Shown in pieces: positions 1 through 8,750 of a DNA stretch of 41,474 nucleotides. The translations under genes and the position numbers were made by a program. This DNA is from Brevundimonas sp. (lineage in GTDB: Bacteria; Pseudomonadota; Alphaproteobacteria; Caulobacterales; Caulobacteraceae): the NCBI GenBank assembly GCA_030693575.1, contig JAUYAG010000156.1, forward strand, positions 1-41,474, read 5' to 3'. Each line of letters starts with the position of its first letter. The stretch's first letter is position 1. The notes under the pieces were generated by a model that was not told where the DNA came from, made no database searches, and was given only the letters and a program-made list of their open reading frames with translations.

Positions 1-1
1 C

Positions 2-106
2 GAGAATGTGCTGCGGGTCATGCGGGCGGTCGAGGCGACGGCGGCGAGCAAGCGCGGCGAGCGGCCAAGCCTGGCCGCCTTGCCGGCGGCGGGCGCGCCC
101 GACTAG
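2..106 (+). CDS. C-terminal fragment, probable Gfo/Idh/MocA oxidoreductase
   Basis: Only the last 34 codons of a gene that enters from the left edge are visible, ending in TAG at 104-106. The fragment begins ENVLRVMRAVEAT, which resembles the C-terminal helix of Gfo/Idh/MocA NAD(P)-dependent sugar oxidoreductases (typically N-x-L-x-V-M-x-x-I-E-A). The catalytic and Rossmann parts lie outside the window, so the family call rests on this short helix alone and is an inference. It runs in the same direction as the next gene, 79 bases downstream. Confidence 0.4.
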   Translation, partial: ENVLRVMRAVEATAASKRGERPSLAALPAAGAPD

Positions 107-152
107 GGGCGGCGAGCGCCCGATCCGGGCCAGCGCGACGACCTGCCACCTT

Positions 153-185
153 GCCTCGCCGCGGCCGGGCGGGCGAAGGCGAGGC
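153..185 (+). promoter_or_regulatory. Hairpin covering the ribosome binding site of the DUF2946 gene
   Basis: GCCTCGCC (153-160) and GGCGAGGC (178-185) are perfect 8-bp inverted repeats with a 17-base loop. The 3' arm contains the only purine-rich Shine-Dalgarno-like stretch (AAGGCGAGG) and abuts the ATG at 186. The pairing is seen directly; a role in limiting translation is inference. Confidence 0.4.
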
Positions 186-566
186 ATGCAAGCCGGGGGA
201 CGCTATTCAGCAGGATTTGCGGCCGGGCTGCTCGCCTTGCTGTTCGCCGTCACCCTGAGGGCGCTCATTCCCGTCGGCTATATGCCGGACGCCGGTGGCG
301 ACAGCTTCCATCTGGTGATCTGCGGACCGGCCGCGCCGGCCGAGGCCGGCGGCGGCTCCGACGATGAGGGGTCCGCCGACTCCGCGCCAGTCTGTGCCTT
401 CGCCGCCACCGGGGCCGCCGCGGGTCCGGTTGATCCTCCCCCGCTGCCCCGGCCCGTGGCCCTCGCCGTCGTCCGCGGATCCGAATCCGCCCCTCGCGAT
501 CCGCCCACGGCCGACCGTACCGAAGGCCCGCCCCCGCCGGCGCGCGCGCCGCCCCTGTCGATCTGA
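186..566 (+). CDS. DUF2946 family protein
   Basis: This gene encodes a 126-residue protein with one hydrophobic N-terminal segment (about residues 8-24), then RALIPVGYMPD, HLVICG and CAFA, the spaced motifs of DUF2946, and a proline-rich tail ending RAPPLSI. Proteins of this family are usually found beside copper-related genes and TonB-dependent receptors, and a metal-handling role at the inner membrane is assumed but not proven. ATG at 186 is chosen because the upstream frame has no family similarity and an AAGGCGAGG stretch precedes it. It is the first gene of a probable operon with the TonB receptor (92-base gap) and the TlpA fusion. The two cysteines (in ICG and CAFA) are candidate metal or disulfide residues. 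Confidence 0.75.
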   Translation: MQAGGRYSAGFAAGLLALLFAVTLRALIPVGYMPDAGGDSFHLVICGPAAPAEAGGGSDDEGSADSAPVCAFAATGAAAGPVDPPPLPRPVALAVVRGSESAPRDPPTADRTEGPPPPARAPPLSI

Positions 567-586
567 AGCCTGCATCCCTGCCGGGG

Positions 587-612
587 CCGCGCCGTCGTTG
601 ACGGCTGCGCGG
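587..612 (+). other. Bulged hairpin between the DUF2946 and TonB receptor genes
   Basis: CCGCGCCGTC and GACGG-CTG-CGCGG can pair into a 10-bp stem with a GTT loop and a 3-base bulge. It has no T-run, so it is a poor terminator. It may be an mRNA processing or attenuation structure, or chance in GC-rich sequence. Confidence 0.25.
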
Positions 613-658
613 TGCCTCCTGTCGCCAGACCGGCGACCTTCAGATCGAGTCCAGAACC

Positions 659-2743
659 ATGAGAATCGCCCCCGGTGCCTGCGCCCTGCTGCTCGGCGCG
701 CCCCTGATGGCCGCCGTTCCCGCCCACGCGCAGGACGCCTCCCTGCTTGATGAAATCGTCGTCACCGGCGTTCGTCCCGACACCGCGATCGACGCCGTCC
801 GGCCCGCGGGCGTGGCCGCGCCCGACAGCGCCGGCCTTGTGGCCCGCCTGCCCGGCGCGGCCCTGATCGACAACGGCGGCCTGTCCGGCCAGGTCCAGTA
901 CCGGGGCCTGTTCGGCGAACGGGTGCTGACCCGCGTCAACGGCCAGCGCTTCCACAGCGGCGGACCCAACGCCATGGACCCGCCGCTCCACTATGCGCCG
1001 ATGCCGCTGGTCGCCAGCGTCGAGGTCGATCGTGGCATCAGCCCGGTGCGTAACGGCCCGGCCCTGGCCGGCGGCGTCAACGCGCGGCTGAAGGAGGTCG
1101 GTTTCGGCGAGGGGGCGGCATTCGCGCCCGCCTGGGACCTGAGCGCCGGCTACCGTTCGGTCGATGACAGCCGGAGTTTCGGCGGCGTGGCCGGGATGGC
1201 CAGCGACCGCTTCCGGGTGAACCTGCTGGGCGCTTATGAGAGCGGCGGCGACATGCGCTTCCCGGGGGGCGTGGTTCGCGACAGCGGCTTCCGGCGGGAT
1301 ACCTATGGCCTCTCGGCCGGCTGGCGCAGCGGGGCAGGCGACCTCGGGCTGGACCTGAGGGCGCAGGAGACCGGCCCAAGCGGCACTCCGCCGTTCGCCC
1401 TGGACATCCTGTATTTCGACACCGACTTCGCCCGCCTGAGCTTCGCCAGTCCGGCGGAGTCGAAGGTGCGGCTGGAGGCGTCGCTGGGCCATGTCCGGGT
1501 CGAGCACGGGATGGACAATTTCAGCCTGCGGCCGGCCCCGGCCATGGCCTCGATGCGCCGGTTGTCCCTGGCCGACGCCGAGACGGTGGCGGGCGAGGCG
1601 CGGCTGGTCTTCGGCTCGGCCACGCGCAGCTTCAGCGTCGGCGCGGACTTCGAACAGGCCGACAAGTCGGTGGTCATCACCCATCCGGACAACCCCAATT
1701 TCGTGGTCGGCTCCCTGCCCGGGATCGAGGTGTCCCGTCTCGGCGGCCACCTGGAGTGGCGCGGTGCCGTCAGGGGCGTCGAGGCGGAGCTGGGTGTGAG
1801 GGCCGACGCCCACCGCGCCTCGGCCGGCGAAGCCTGGACGGGGTCTGCTGTGCCTGCGGGGCCAACCCTGCTGGCGGCCGCCTTCAACGCCGGTGACCGG
1901 GACTGGAGCGGCGGGACCGTCGATCTGGCCGCACGCTTCTGGCGCGACCTCGGTGCCGTCACCCCGCGCCTGACGCTGGCGCGCAAGACGCGGGTGCCGA
2001 ATGCGGTAGAGCGTTTCTCGTGGATGCCGACCGAGGCGAGCGGCGGCCTGGCCGACGGCAATATCTACGTCGGGGACCGGACCCTGCGACCCGAGACGGC
2101 GTGGATCGTCGAGGCCGGATTCGACTGGCGGCGCGGTCCGGCCTGGGCCCGCCCGACGGTCTATTATCGCCGGGTCGACGACTACATCCAGGGCGTGCCA
2201 TTCGACGCCACCCCCGGGGTGGCCGACACCCGGGTCGAGATGGTCGCGGCCATGAGCGGCGACCCGACGCCGCTGCGCTTCGCCAATGTCGATGCGGAAC
2301 TGTACGGCTTCGACATGGATTTCGGCGTCCAGCTTACCGACCGGCTCCGCCTCGACGGGGTGACAAGCGTCGTGCGTGGCAAGCGCCGGGATGTGGGCGA
2401 CGACCTGTACCGGATTGCCCCGCCGACCCTGCGGCTGGCCGCGACCTGGGACGAGACGGACTGGTCTGTCGGGGCAGAGGTGGCGGGAACGCTGCGCCAG
2501 ACCCATATCTCGGCCGGCAATGACGAGACGCCGAGCGGCGGCTATGCCGTGTTCAACCTGCGCGGCGAATGGCGGCTGCGCCCGGGTCTGCGCGTGGAGG
2601 CGGGGGTGGAAAACCTGTTCGACCGCGACTATCGCGCCCATCTGGCGGGCCGGAACCGGGTGGGGGATTCCGACGTCGCCCTGGGCGAGCGCCTGCCCGG
2701 CGCCGGTCGCGGGGCGTTCGTGACGCTGAAGGCGGCCCTGTGA
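659..2743 (+). CDS. TonB-dependent receptor, probably for metal (copper-type)
   Basis: This 694-residue outer-membrane receptor imports a substrate using energy from TonB-ExbBD. It has a signal peptide ending near AHAQ (residue 25), a TonB box DEIVVTG at 31-37, a compact plug (about 45-145) with the QYRGLFGERV and PVRNGP motifs, then a beta-barrel ending in ...GAFVTLKAAL. The C-terminal receptor signature is VENLFDRDYRAHL. The plug carries GPNAMDPPLHYAPMP (103-116), like the MDPP/Met-His segment of OprC/NosA copper receptors. The DUF2946 gene upstream and the thioredoxin-fold gene downstream (1-nt overlap, TGATG) support metal uptake. Substrate is an inference; the receptor class is firm. Start is ATG 659, immediately before the signal peptide; the ribosome binding site is weak. 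Confidence 0.9.
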   Translation: MRIAPGACALLLGAPLMAAVPAHAQDASLLDEIVVTGVRPDTAIDAVRPAGVAAPDSAGLVARLPGAALIDNGGLSGQVQYRGLFGERVLTRVNGQRFHSGGPNAMDPPLHYAPMPLVASVEVDRGISPVRNGPALAGGVNARLKEVGFGEGAAFAPAWDLSAGYRSVDDSRSFGGVAGMASDRFRVNLLGAYESGGDMRFPGGVVRDSGFRRDTYGLSAGWRSGAGDLGLDLRAQETGPSGTPPFALDILYFDTDFARLSFASPAESKVRLEASLGHVRVEHGMDNFSLRPAPAMASMRRLSLADAETVAGEARLVFGSATRSFSVGADFEQADKSVVITHPDNPNFVVGSLPGIEVSRLGGHLEWRGAVRGVEAELGVRADAHRASAGEAWTGSAVPAGPTLLAAAFNAGDRDWSGGTVDLAARFWRDLGAVTPRLTLARKTRVPNAVERFSWMPTEASGGLADGNIYVGDRTLRPETAWIVEAGFDWRRGPAWARPTVYYRRVDDYIQGVPFDATPGVADTRVEMVAAMSGDPTPLRFANVDAELYGFDMDFGVQLTDRLRLDGVTSVVRGKRRDVGDDLYRIAPPTLRLAATWDETDWSVGAEVAGTLRQTHISAGNDETPSGGYAVFNLRGEWRLRPGLRVEAGVENLFDRDYRAHLAGRNRVGDSDVALGERLPGAGRGAFVTLKAAL

Positions 2744-3537
2744 TGAACGCGATCGAACTGGGGCCGCTGGTGCTGTCCGGCGAGCGACTCGCCATCATCG
2801 TCGGCGTCGCCGTCTTTCTGCTGGGGTCGGGCCTGCTGGCGAGCCGCGTCAGCCCGCGCTTCAACGGCTGGAGCACAGTGGCTGTGTTGACCGGGCTGGG
2901 CGCGGCGCGCCTGGCCCATGTGGTCGCCCACTGGAGCTACTTCGTCGACGACCCGCTGAGGGCGCTGGCGGTGTGGCAGGGCGGATTCATCTGGGTCTGG
3001 GCGCTGGCGCCGGCCGTCGTCTCGGCGTTCTTGATGCTCCGCGAGCGGCGGCTGATGCTGTGGGCGATCGCGCCGGTCCTGGCCTGCGCCCTGGCCGGGG
3101 TGGCGACGGAGCGCCTGACCTCGGGGGCGGAACCCGTTCCCGCGCCGTCGATGACCCTGTCCCGGCTGGAAGGTGGGGCGGTGAACCTGGCCGCCGTCGA
3201 CGGCCGACCCACGGTCGTCAATCTGTGGGCGACATGGTGCCCGCCCTGTCGCCGCGAGATGCCCGCGTTGGCGCAGGCCCAGGACGCCCATCCCGAGGTC
3301 CGCTTCCTGTTCGTCAACCAGGGGGAGGGGCAGGCCACAGTCGCCGGCTGGCTGGAGGAGGCCGGGCTCGAGATCGACAATGTCTTGCTGGACCGGGCCA
3401 TGGCCGTGCCGCGCCACTACGGCACGGTGGGTTTGCCCGTCACCCTGTTCCTCGGCCCCGACGGCCGGCTGGCGGAGGTGCATGTCGGAGAGATCGCACC
3501 GGAGCAGATCGGCGCGGCGATCGCCCGCCTGCGATGA
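2743..3537 (+). CDS. Lgt-like membrane domain fused to TlpA-type thioredoxin
   Basis: This is a 264-residue protein. Residues 1-125 form about four membrane helices with GAARLAHVVAHWSYF and VWQGGFIWVWAL, resembling the membrane core of prolipoprotein diacylglyceryl transferase (Lgt). Residues 135-264 are a periplasmic TlpA/ResE-like thioredoxin fold with the active site WCPPC (165-169) and a cis-proline segment GTVGLPVTLF. It probably reduces or isomerises disulfides in the periplasm. The ATG at 2743 overlaps the TonB receptor stop by one base, implying translational coupling. In this context it may keep cysteines of a metal receptor or metallochaperone reduced (inference). Whether the Lgt-like part retains any transferase chemistry is doubtful, because it is shorter than Lgt. 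Confidence 0.85.
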   Translation: MNAIELGPLVLSGERLAIIVGVAVFLLGSGLLASRVSPRFNGWSTVAVLTGLGAARLAHVVAHWSYFVDDPLRALAVWQGGFIWVWALAPAVVSAFLMLRERRLMLWAIAPVLACALAGVATERLTSGAEPVPAPSMTLSRLEGGAVNLAAVDGRPTVVNLWATWCPPCRREMPALAQAQDAHPEVRFLFVNQGEGQATVAGWLEEAGLEIDNVLLDRAMAVPRHYGTVGLPVTLFLGPDGRLAEVHVGEIAPEQIGAAIARLR

Positions 3538-3546
3538 GGGGCGAGC

Positions 3547-3993
3547 TCAGACTGCCGCAGTCTGGCGCATCCCCTCCCACACGGCGATCCCGGCGCTGAC
3601 CGACAGGTTCAGCGACCGCGCCCCGGGCCGCAGGGGAATCACCACCCGTGCGTCCGCCGCGTCATGCACGAAGTCCGGGGCACCTGACGGTTCGCTGCCG
3701 AAAAGCAGGACGTCGTCTGGCCTGAAGACAAATTCACTCAGGGGCGTGGCACCCTTGGTCGTGAACAGGATCAGACGCCCCGGAGCCCGGTCGCGCTGGA
3801 AGGTGTCCCAGTCGGCATGCCGCGTCATATGGCCCAGCGGGCCGTAATCCAGCGCGGCGCGCTTCATCGCCCGGTCGTCGAAACGGAAGCCGGCGGGCTC
3901 GATGATGTGCAATTCCACCCCGAAACAGGCGCTCAATCGGATGCAGGCGCCGACGTTCTGGGGAATGGCCGGTTGAAAAAGGGCGAGACGCAT
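3547..3993 (-). CDS. trmL: tRNA (cytidine(34)-2'-O)-methyltransferase TrmL
   Basis: This 148-residue SPOUT-class methyltransferase uses S-adenosylmethionine to 2'-O-methylate the wobble nucleotide of leucine tRNAs. It has the family motifs PQNVGACIRL (11-20), LLFGSEPSG (96-104) and RSLNLSVSAG (126-135), which build the trefoil-knot cofactor site. The length equals that of a stand-alone TrmL (about 150-160). ATG at 3993 matches the usual MRLALFQPAIPQN beginning; longer in-frame extensions lack similarity. It is convergent with the TlpA fusion gene (9-base gap) and divergent from petA, sharing a 194-base upstream region in which no convincing promoter was recognised. Confidence 0.93.
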   Translation of the reverse strand: MRLALFQPAIPQNVGACIRLSACFGVELHIIEPAGFRFDDRAMKRAALDYGPLGHMTRHADWDTFQRDRAPGRLILFTTKGATPLSEFVFRPDDVLLFGSEPSGAPDFVHDAADARVVIPLRPGARSLNLSVSAGIAVWEGMRQTAAV

Positions 3994-4187
3994 TCTAAGG
4001 CCCTCATACGCGCGGCCCGGGGGCTTGTCGCGGCTCGAAATGCGACCGTTTCTCAAGAGGCGGCGCTGTTTGCGGCGATGAGCCGCAACGCCGGGCCGGG
4101 TCAGACCAACGGGAAGGCGCTAAAGCATCCATGCCGCGATTGATCGGGCCCTCACGGCCCCGGGCTGCGGCGTACGAGGAGTAAGAC

Positions 4188-4730
4188 GTGGCCGAATCGG
4201 TCGTGACTGAGAACGGTGAAGGCGGCGACGCCACCCGTCGGGACTTCATCCATATCGCGGCCGGTGCCGCGGCTGTGGGCGCCGGGGCCATGCTGGCCTG
4301 GCCCTTGATCAATTCGATGAACCCGGCCGCGGATACGCTGGCGCTGGCGTCGATCGAATTCGACATGACCAAGGTCCAGGAAGGCCAGCAGATCGTCATC
4401 AAATGGCAGGGCAAGCCGGTGTTCGTGCGTTACCGCACCGCCCGCGAGCTGCAGGAAGCCGTGTCGACCCCGCTGTCGGCGCTGAAGGATCCCCAGGCCG
4501 ACGCCGACCGGGTCAAGGACGGGCATGAGAAATACCTGGTGGTGCTGGGCAACTGCACCCACCTGGGCTGTATTCCGACCTTTGGTTCGGGCGATTACGG
4601 CGGCTGGTTCTGCCCCTGCCACGGTTCGCACTACGACACCTCGGGCCGTATCCGTAAGGGTCCGGCACCCACCAACCTCGTCGTGCCGGAGTATGCCTAC
4701 CTCTCCGACACCCGCATCAAGATCGGCTGA
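4188..4730 (+). CDS. petA: Ubiquinol-cytochrome c reductase Rieske iron-sulfur subunit
   Basis: This 180-residue subunit of the cytochrome bc1 complex passes electrons from ubiquinol to cytochrome c1 through a 2Fe-2S cluster in the periplasm. A twin-arginine export motif TRRDFIHIA (16-24) precedes the single membrane anchor (about 22-42). Cluster ligands are in CTHLGC (C123, H125, C128) and CPCHGSHYD (C142, C144, H145). The start is GTG 4188, with GAGGAGTAAG just upstream; the next genes petB and petC follow at 11- and 8-base gaps, so the three form one operon. All key residues are present. Confidence 0.97.
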   Translation: MAESVVTENGEGGDATRRDFIHIAAGAAAVGAGAMLAWPLINSMNPAADTLALASIEFDMTKVQEGQQIVIKWQGKPVFVRYRTARELQEAVSTPLSALKDPQADADRVKDGHEKYLVVLGNCTHLGCIPTFGSGDYGGWFCPCHGSHYDTSGRIRKGPAPTNLVVPEYAYLSDTRIKIG

Positions 4731-4741
4731 GGGCGAGACCG

Positions 4742-6040
4742 ATGAGCGATCACGAATCCACCTACGTCCCGAAGACCGGCATCGAGAAATGGCTCGACAC
4801 CCGTCTGCCGATCATCCGCTTCGGCGCTGACTATCTGGCGCTGCCGACGCCGCGTAACCTGAACTACTGGTATACGTTCGGTGCCATACTCATGGTCTGT
4901 CTGGTGATCCAGATCGCCACCGGCGTGATCCTGGCCATGCACTATGTGCCGAACACCGAAATGGCCTTCGCCTCGGTCGAGCGGATCATGCGCGACGTCA
5001 ACGGCGGCGACCTGATCCGCTACACCCACGCCAACGGGGCCTCGATGTTCTTCATCGCGGTCTATATCCACATGCTGCGCGGCCTCTATTACGGCTCCTA
5101 CAAGGCCCCGCGCGAGATGATCTGGATCATCGGCTGCCTGATCTTCTTCCTGCTGATCGCCACCGCCTTCCTGGGCTACGTCCTGCCGTGGGGCCAGATG
5201 TCCTACTGGGGGGCCGAGGTGATCACCAATCTGGTCGGTGCCATTCCGGTCATCGGCGAGCCCATTCTGATCTGGCTGCGTGGCGGCCCGGCGATCGACA
5301 ACGCCACCCTGAACCGCTTCTTCTCGCTGCACTATCTGCTGCCGTTCGTCATCGCCGGCTGCGTGGTGCTGCACCTCTGGGCCCTGCACACCGCCGGTCA
5401 GAACAACCCGGTCGGCATCCTGATCCCGAAGGACCGGGAGAAGAAGGACACCCTGCCCTTCCACCCTTACTACACGGTCAAGGATGGCTTCGCGCTCATC
5501 GTGTTCTTGATGCTGTTCTCGGTGTTCGTCTTCTTCATGCCGAACGCCTTGGGGCATGCCGACAACTCCATCCCGGCTAACCCGCTGGTGACCCCGGCGC
5601 ACATCGTGCCCGAGTGGTACATGCTGCCGTTCTACGCGATCCTGCGCGCCATCCCGGACAAGTTCGGCGGGGTGCTGGCGATGTTCGGTGCCATCGGCGT
5701 GCTGTTCATCCTGCCCTGGCTGGATACGTCCAAGGTGCGCTCGATGCGCTACCGCCCGACGATGCGGACCTTCTTCATCATCTTCGTGATCGTGGGTATG
5801 ATCCTCGGCTGGTGCGGTGCCCAACTGCCCGACGCGCCGGTGATCGGCGACTTCAAGACCTTCATCCTGATCGACGGGGACCTGAACAGTTATCTGTGGC
5901 TGACCCGGTTCGCGACGGCCTACTATTTCGCCTTCTTCCTCATCATCATGCCCCTGGTGGGCCTGCGCGAGACGCCGCAAACGATCCCGGCGACGATCTC
6001 GGAGCCGGTCCTGTCGGGCACCGAAGAGACGAAGGGCTGA
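4742..6040 (+). CDS. petB: Cytochrome b of the bc1 complex
   Basis: This 432-residue eight-helix inner-membrane protein holds hemes bL and bH and the two quinone sites. Heme ligands are two His pairs with the standard 14-residue spacing, H96/H110 and H197/H211. The Qo-site PEWY motif is at 290-293, followed by [14 protein letters not shown]. The start ATG 4742 is preceded by GAGGGCGAG. Length fits an alphaproteobacterial cytochrome b that is not split or fused to cytochrome c1. It is the middle gene of petABC. Confidence 0.97.
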   Translation: MSDHESTYVPKTGIEKWLDTRLPIIRFGADYLALPTPRNLNYWYTFGAILMVCLVIQIATGVILAMHYVPNTEMAFASVERIMRDVNGGDLIRYTHANGASMFFIAVYIHMLRGLYYGSYKAPREMIWIIGCLIFFLLIATAFLGYVLPWGQMSYWGAEVITNLVGAIPVIGEPILIWLRGGPAIDNATLNRFFSLHYLLPFVIAGCVVLHLWALHTAGQNNPVGILIPKDREKKDTLPFHPYYTVKDGFALIVFLMLFSVFVFFMPNALGHADNSIPANPLVTPAHIVPEWYMLPFYAILRAIPDKFGGVLAMFGAIGVLFILPWLDTSKVRSMRYRPTMRTFFIIFVIVGMILGWCGAQLPDAPVIGDFKTFILIDGDLNSYLWLTRFATAYYFAFFLIIMPLVGLRETPQTIPATISEPVLSGTEETKG

Positions 6041-6048
6041 GCGGGACC

Positions 6049-6924
6049 ATGACCCTCAAGACGAATATCCGCGCCATGAAGAAGACCCTGGTCCTGATCG
6101 CCGCCGCCGCCGGCCTGACCCTGGCGGCCCAGCCCGCGCTCGCGGCGGGAGGGGAATCCAAGCCCCTGCGCAGCGGCGGCTTCAGTTTCGAAGGGCCGTT
6201 CGGCAGCTTCGACCGCAACCAGCTGCAGCGTGGCTACAAGGTGTACCGCGAGGTCTGCGCCTCCTGCCACGGCATGGAGCTGATGCATTTCCGGAACCTG
6301 GCGGAGCCGGGTGGGCCGTTCTTCGACTCCCATCAGGCCAGTCCGGCCGAGAACCGCTGGGTCAAGGCGCTCGCCAAGGAGAACCAGATCGCGGACATCG
6401 ACACCGAAACCGGTGAACCGCTGATGCGCGAAGGCACGGCCGCCGACCGCTTCCCCAATCCCTATCCGAACGCCACCGCCGCGGCGGCGGCCAACGGCGG
6501 AGCGGCTCCGCCCGACCTGTCGGTGATGGCCAAGGCCCGCTCCGGCGGTGCTGACTACATCTATTCCCTGCTGACCGGCTATGCCGCCGTGCCGCAGGGC
6601 CTGCAGATCCGGCCGGGCCAGTACTACAACGAATATATGGCCGGCGACCTGACGCCGTTCATGCCCGAGGGGGCCCATGTGCCGGCCGGCGGCTTCATCG
6701 CCATGCCGAACCCGCTGACGGCCGGTCAGGTCACCTATGACGACGACACCGTCGCCTCGGTCGACCAGATGGCCAAGGACGTCTCCGCCTACATCGCCTG
6801 GGCCTCTGACCCCCGTCAGGTCCAGCGCAAGCAGACCGGCCTCGGCGTGCTGATCTTCCTCTTCATCTTCGCGGGGATCACCTATCTGAGCTACCGCCGG
6901 ATCTGGAAGGGCGTGGCCCACTAG
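6049..6924 (+). CDS. petC: Cytochrome c1
   Basis: This 291-residue c-type cytochrome takes electrons from the Rieske protein and passes them to soluble cytochrome c. It has a signal peptide ending ALAA (about residue 33), the heme-binding CASCH motif at 70-74, a candidate axial Met in FIAMPNPL, and a C-terminal membrane anchor (about 264-283) ending YRRIWKGVAH. ATG 6049 is the first in-frame start after petB. An internal ATG at 6076 (MKKTLVLIAA) would give a more typical signal peptide and could be the true start. A terminator hairpin lies 27 bases after the stop, closing the operon. Confidence 0.96.
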   Translation: MTLKTNIRAMKKTLVLIAAAAGLTLAAQPALAAGGESKPLRSGGFSFEGPFGSFDRNQLQRGYKVYREVCASCHGMELMHFRNLAEPGGPFFDSHQASPAENRWVKALAKENQIADIDTETGEPLMREGTAADRFPNPYPNATAAAAANGGAAPPDLSVMAKARSGGADYIYSLLTGYAAVPQGLQIRPGQYYNEYMAGDLTPFMPEGAHVPAGGFIAMPNPLTAGQVTYDDDTVASVDQMAKDVSAYIAWASDPRQVQRKQTGLGVLIFLFIFAGITYLSYRRIWKGVAH

Positions 6925-6951
6925 GCCTTCCGCTCCGGACCCGAGTGAATG

Positions 6952-6983
6952 ACCCGTCGGTGCCTCAGCGCCGGCGGGTTTTT
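6952..6983 (+). terminator. Rho-independent terminator of petABC
   Basis: ACCCGTCGG and CCGGCGGGT pair (one G-U) around a 10-base loop, followed directly by TTTTT. It lies in the 141-base gap between petC and the M28 peptidase gene. Confidence 0.75.
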
Positions 6984-7065
6984 CGTGCGCGGGCGCCGCA
7001 TCGACACCCGGCGGCAGGCGCCCTAACGTCCCGGCCTCTGATTTCGGTTGAGGGTGTTTCTGTCC

Positions 7066-8742
7066 ATGCGTCTGTTCCCGACCGCCGCCGTGCTTGCCGC
7101 CGGCGCCCTGATTTCCGGCTGCGCCGCCATGGGTATGGGAGGCGACGCTGCCCCGGCCGCGCCGCCCGCGACCTTTGACGCCGCCCGCCTGTCCGAGCAC
7201 GTGCGGGTGCTGGCCGACGACAGCTTCCAGGGACGCGGCATCGCCACCCCGGCCGAAGACATGACCGTTCGCTATCTCAGCGAGCAGTATGCGGCCGCAG
7301 GCTTCCAGCCGGGCGGCGCGAACGGCGCCTGGACCCAGGACGTGACGCTGAACCGCTTCACGGCCTCCAATTTCCGGGGGATGCAGTTTGAAGTCGGCGG
7401 CGAGGCCATCCCGCTGGCCCAGGGCCAGCAGATCACCGTCTCCACCCGACTGCCGGGCGCGCACGTCATGCTGAGCGACACGCCACTGGTCTTCGTCGGC
7501 TACGGCATTGATGCGCCCGAGCGGAACTGGGACGACTTCAAGGACGTCGACGTCCGCGGCAAGATCATTGTCGTGCTGGTCAATGACCCCGACTTCGAAC
7601 AGCCCGAGCTCAACACCTTCAACGGCCGGGCCATGACCTACTACGGTCGCTGGACGTACAAGTATGAGGAGGCGGCCCGCCAGGGCGCCGCCGGGGTCAT
7701 CGTCGTACACGAGACCGCGCCGGCCTCGTACGGCTGGGCGACGGTGCAGAACAGCTGGTCGACGCCCCAGTTCGACATCGTCCGCGCCAATGCCGCCGCC
7801 GAGCGGGTGGCGATGGAGGCCTGGGTCCAGCGCGATGTCGCCGTGGATCTGTTCCGCCGTTCGGGTCTCGATTTCGACGCCCTGAAGGTCGCCGCGCGCA
7901 GCCGGGAATTCCGCCCCGTCACCCTGACCGGCGCGACCTTCAGCACCATGTTCGACGTCACCACCAGCCAGGTCACGACCCGCAACGTCCTGGCACGCCT
8001 GCCGGGCACGACCCATCCGGACGAAACCATCCTCTACACGGGGCACTGGGATCACATCGGCGTGGGCGAGCCCGACGCCAACGGCGACGCCATTTTCAAC
8101 GGCGCGGTCGACAATGCGACGGGCACCGCCGGTCTGCTGGAGCTCGCCCGCATCTGGGGCGCCGGACCGCGACCCGAGCGGTCGATCGTGATGATCAGCT
8201 TCACGGCGGAAGAGAGCGGCCTGCTGGGGTCGGAATTCTACGCCGCCAATCCGGTCTATCCCCTGGCCACGACGGTCGCGGGCTTCAACATCGACGCCAT
8301 GAACGTCTATGGCCGCGTGGCCGACGTCGACATCATCGGCTCGGGCCAGTCGAACCTTGACGCCCTCGTCACCGCCGAGGCGACGGCCCAGGGCCGGACC
8401 GCCAAGCCGGACAGCAACCCGGCCTCGGGCAGCTATTTCCGCTCGGACCACTTCCCGCTCGCCAAGCGCGGCGTGCCGATGGCCTATGTCGACGGCGGCG
8501 GCGCCTTCCGCGACGAACCGATCGCCGCGCGCGACGCGGCCCGTTCTGAATATGGCGCCCGGCGCTATCACCAGGCCGACGATGAGTGGTCACCGACCTG
8601 GGACCTGAGCGGCCAGGTCGAGGACCTGCAGCTGATCTTCAACATCGGCCGCGACCTCGCCAACAGCCGCGACTGGCCGGAATGGATGCCGGGTTCGGAG
8701 TTCGGCCCGGCACGCGCCCCGAGTGCGAGCCAGCGGCGGTAG
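7066..8742 (+). CDS. M28 family zinc peptidase, lipoprotein
   Basis: This is a 558-residue metallopeptidase of the M28 (aminopeptidase Y / glutamate carboxypeptidase-like) family. It begins with a lipoprotein signal: lipobox ISGC with Cys19. A protease-associated-like insert occupies roughly 130-270. The co-catalytic zinc ligands are all visible: H327 (HWDHIG), D349 (VDNATG), E382-E383 (TAEESG), D410 (FNIDAMN) and H502 (YHQADDE). It should trim peptides N-terminally at the cell envelope. ATG 7066 is chosen over upstream TTG 7048 and GTG 7054 because it begins the lipoprotein signal and has GAGG about 12 bases upstream. A paralogue follows at 8994, so the pair arose by tandem duplication. Confidence 0.92.
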   Translation: MRLFPTAAVLAAGALISGCAAMGMGGDAAPAAPPATFDAARLSEHVRVLADDSFQGRGIATPAEDMTVRYLSEQYAAAGFQPGGANGAWTQDVTLNRFTASNFRGMQFEVGGEAIPLAQGQQITVSTRLPGAHVMLSDTPLVFVGYGIDAPERNWDDFKDVDVRGKIIVVLVNDPDFEQPELNTFNGRAMTYYGRWTYKYEEAARQGAAGVIVVHETAPASYGWATVQNSWSTPQFDIVRANAAAERVAMEAWVQRDVAVDLFRRSGLDFDALKVAARSREFRPVTLTGATFSTMFDVTTSQVTTRNVLARLPGTTHPDETILYTGHWDHIGVGEPDANGDAIFNGAVDNATGTAGLLELARIWGAGPRPERSIVMISFTAEESGLLGSEFYAANPVYPLATTVAGFNIDAMNVYGRVADVDIIGSGQSNLDALVTAEATAQGRTAKPDSNPASGSYFRSDHFPLAKRGVPMAYVDGGGAFRDEPIAARDAARSEYGARRYHQADDEWSPTWDLSGQVEDLQLIFNIGRDLANSRDWPEWMPGSEFGPARAPSASQRR

Positions 8743-8750
8743 AAGGGATT

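Noticed and set aside
278..2641. A 787-codon open frame on the minus strand opposite the TonB receptor
   Set aside because: The translation is rich in Arg, Gly, His and Pro without any domain. It mirrors the receptor gene and is open only because of GC-rich third positions.
5923..8571. An 882-codon minus-strand frame across petC and the first M28 gene
   Set aside because: It is opposite well-supported genes, crosses a terminator, and has no recognisable protein features.
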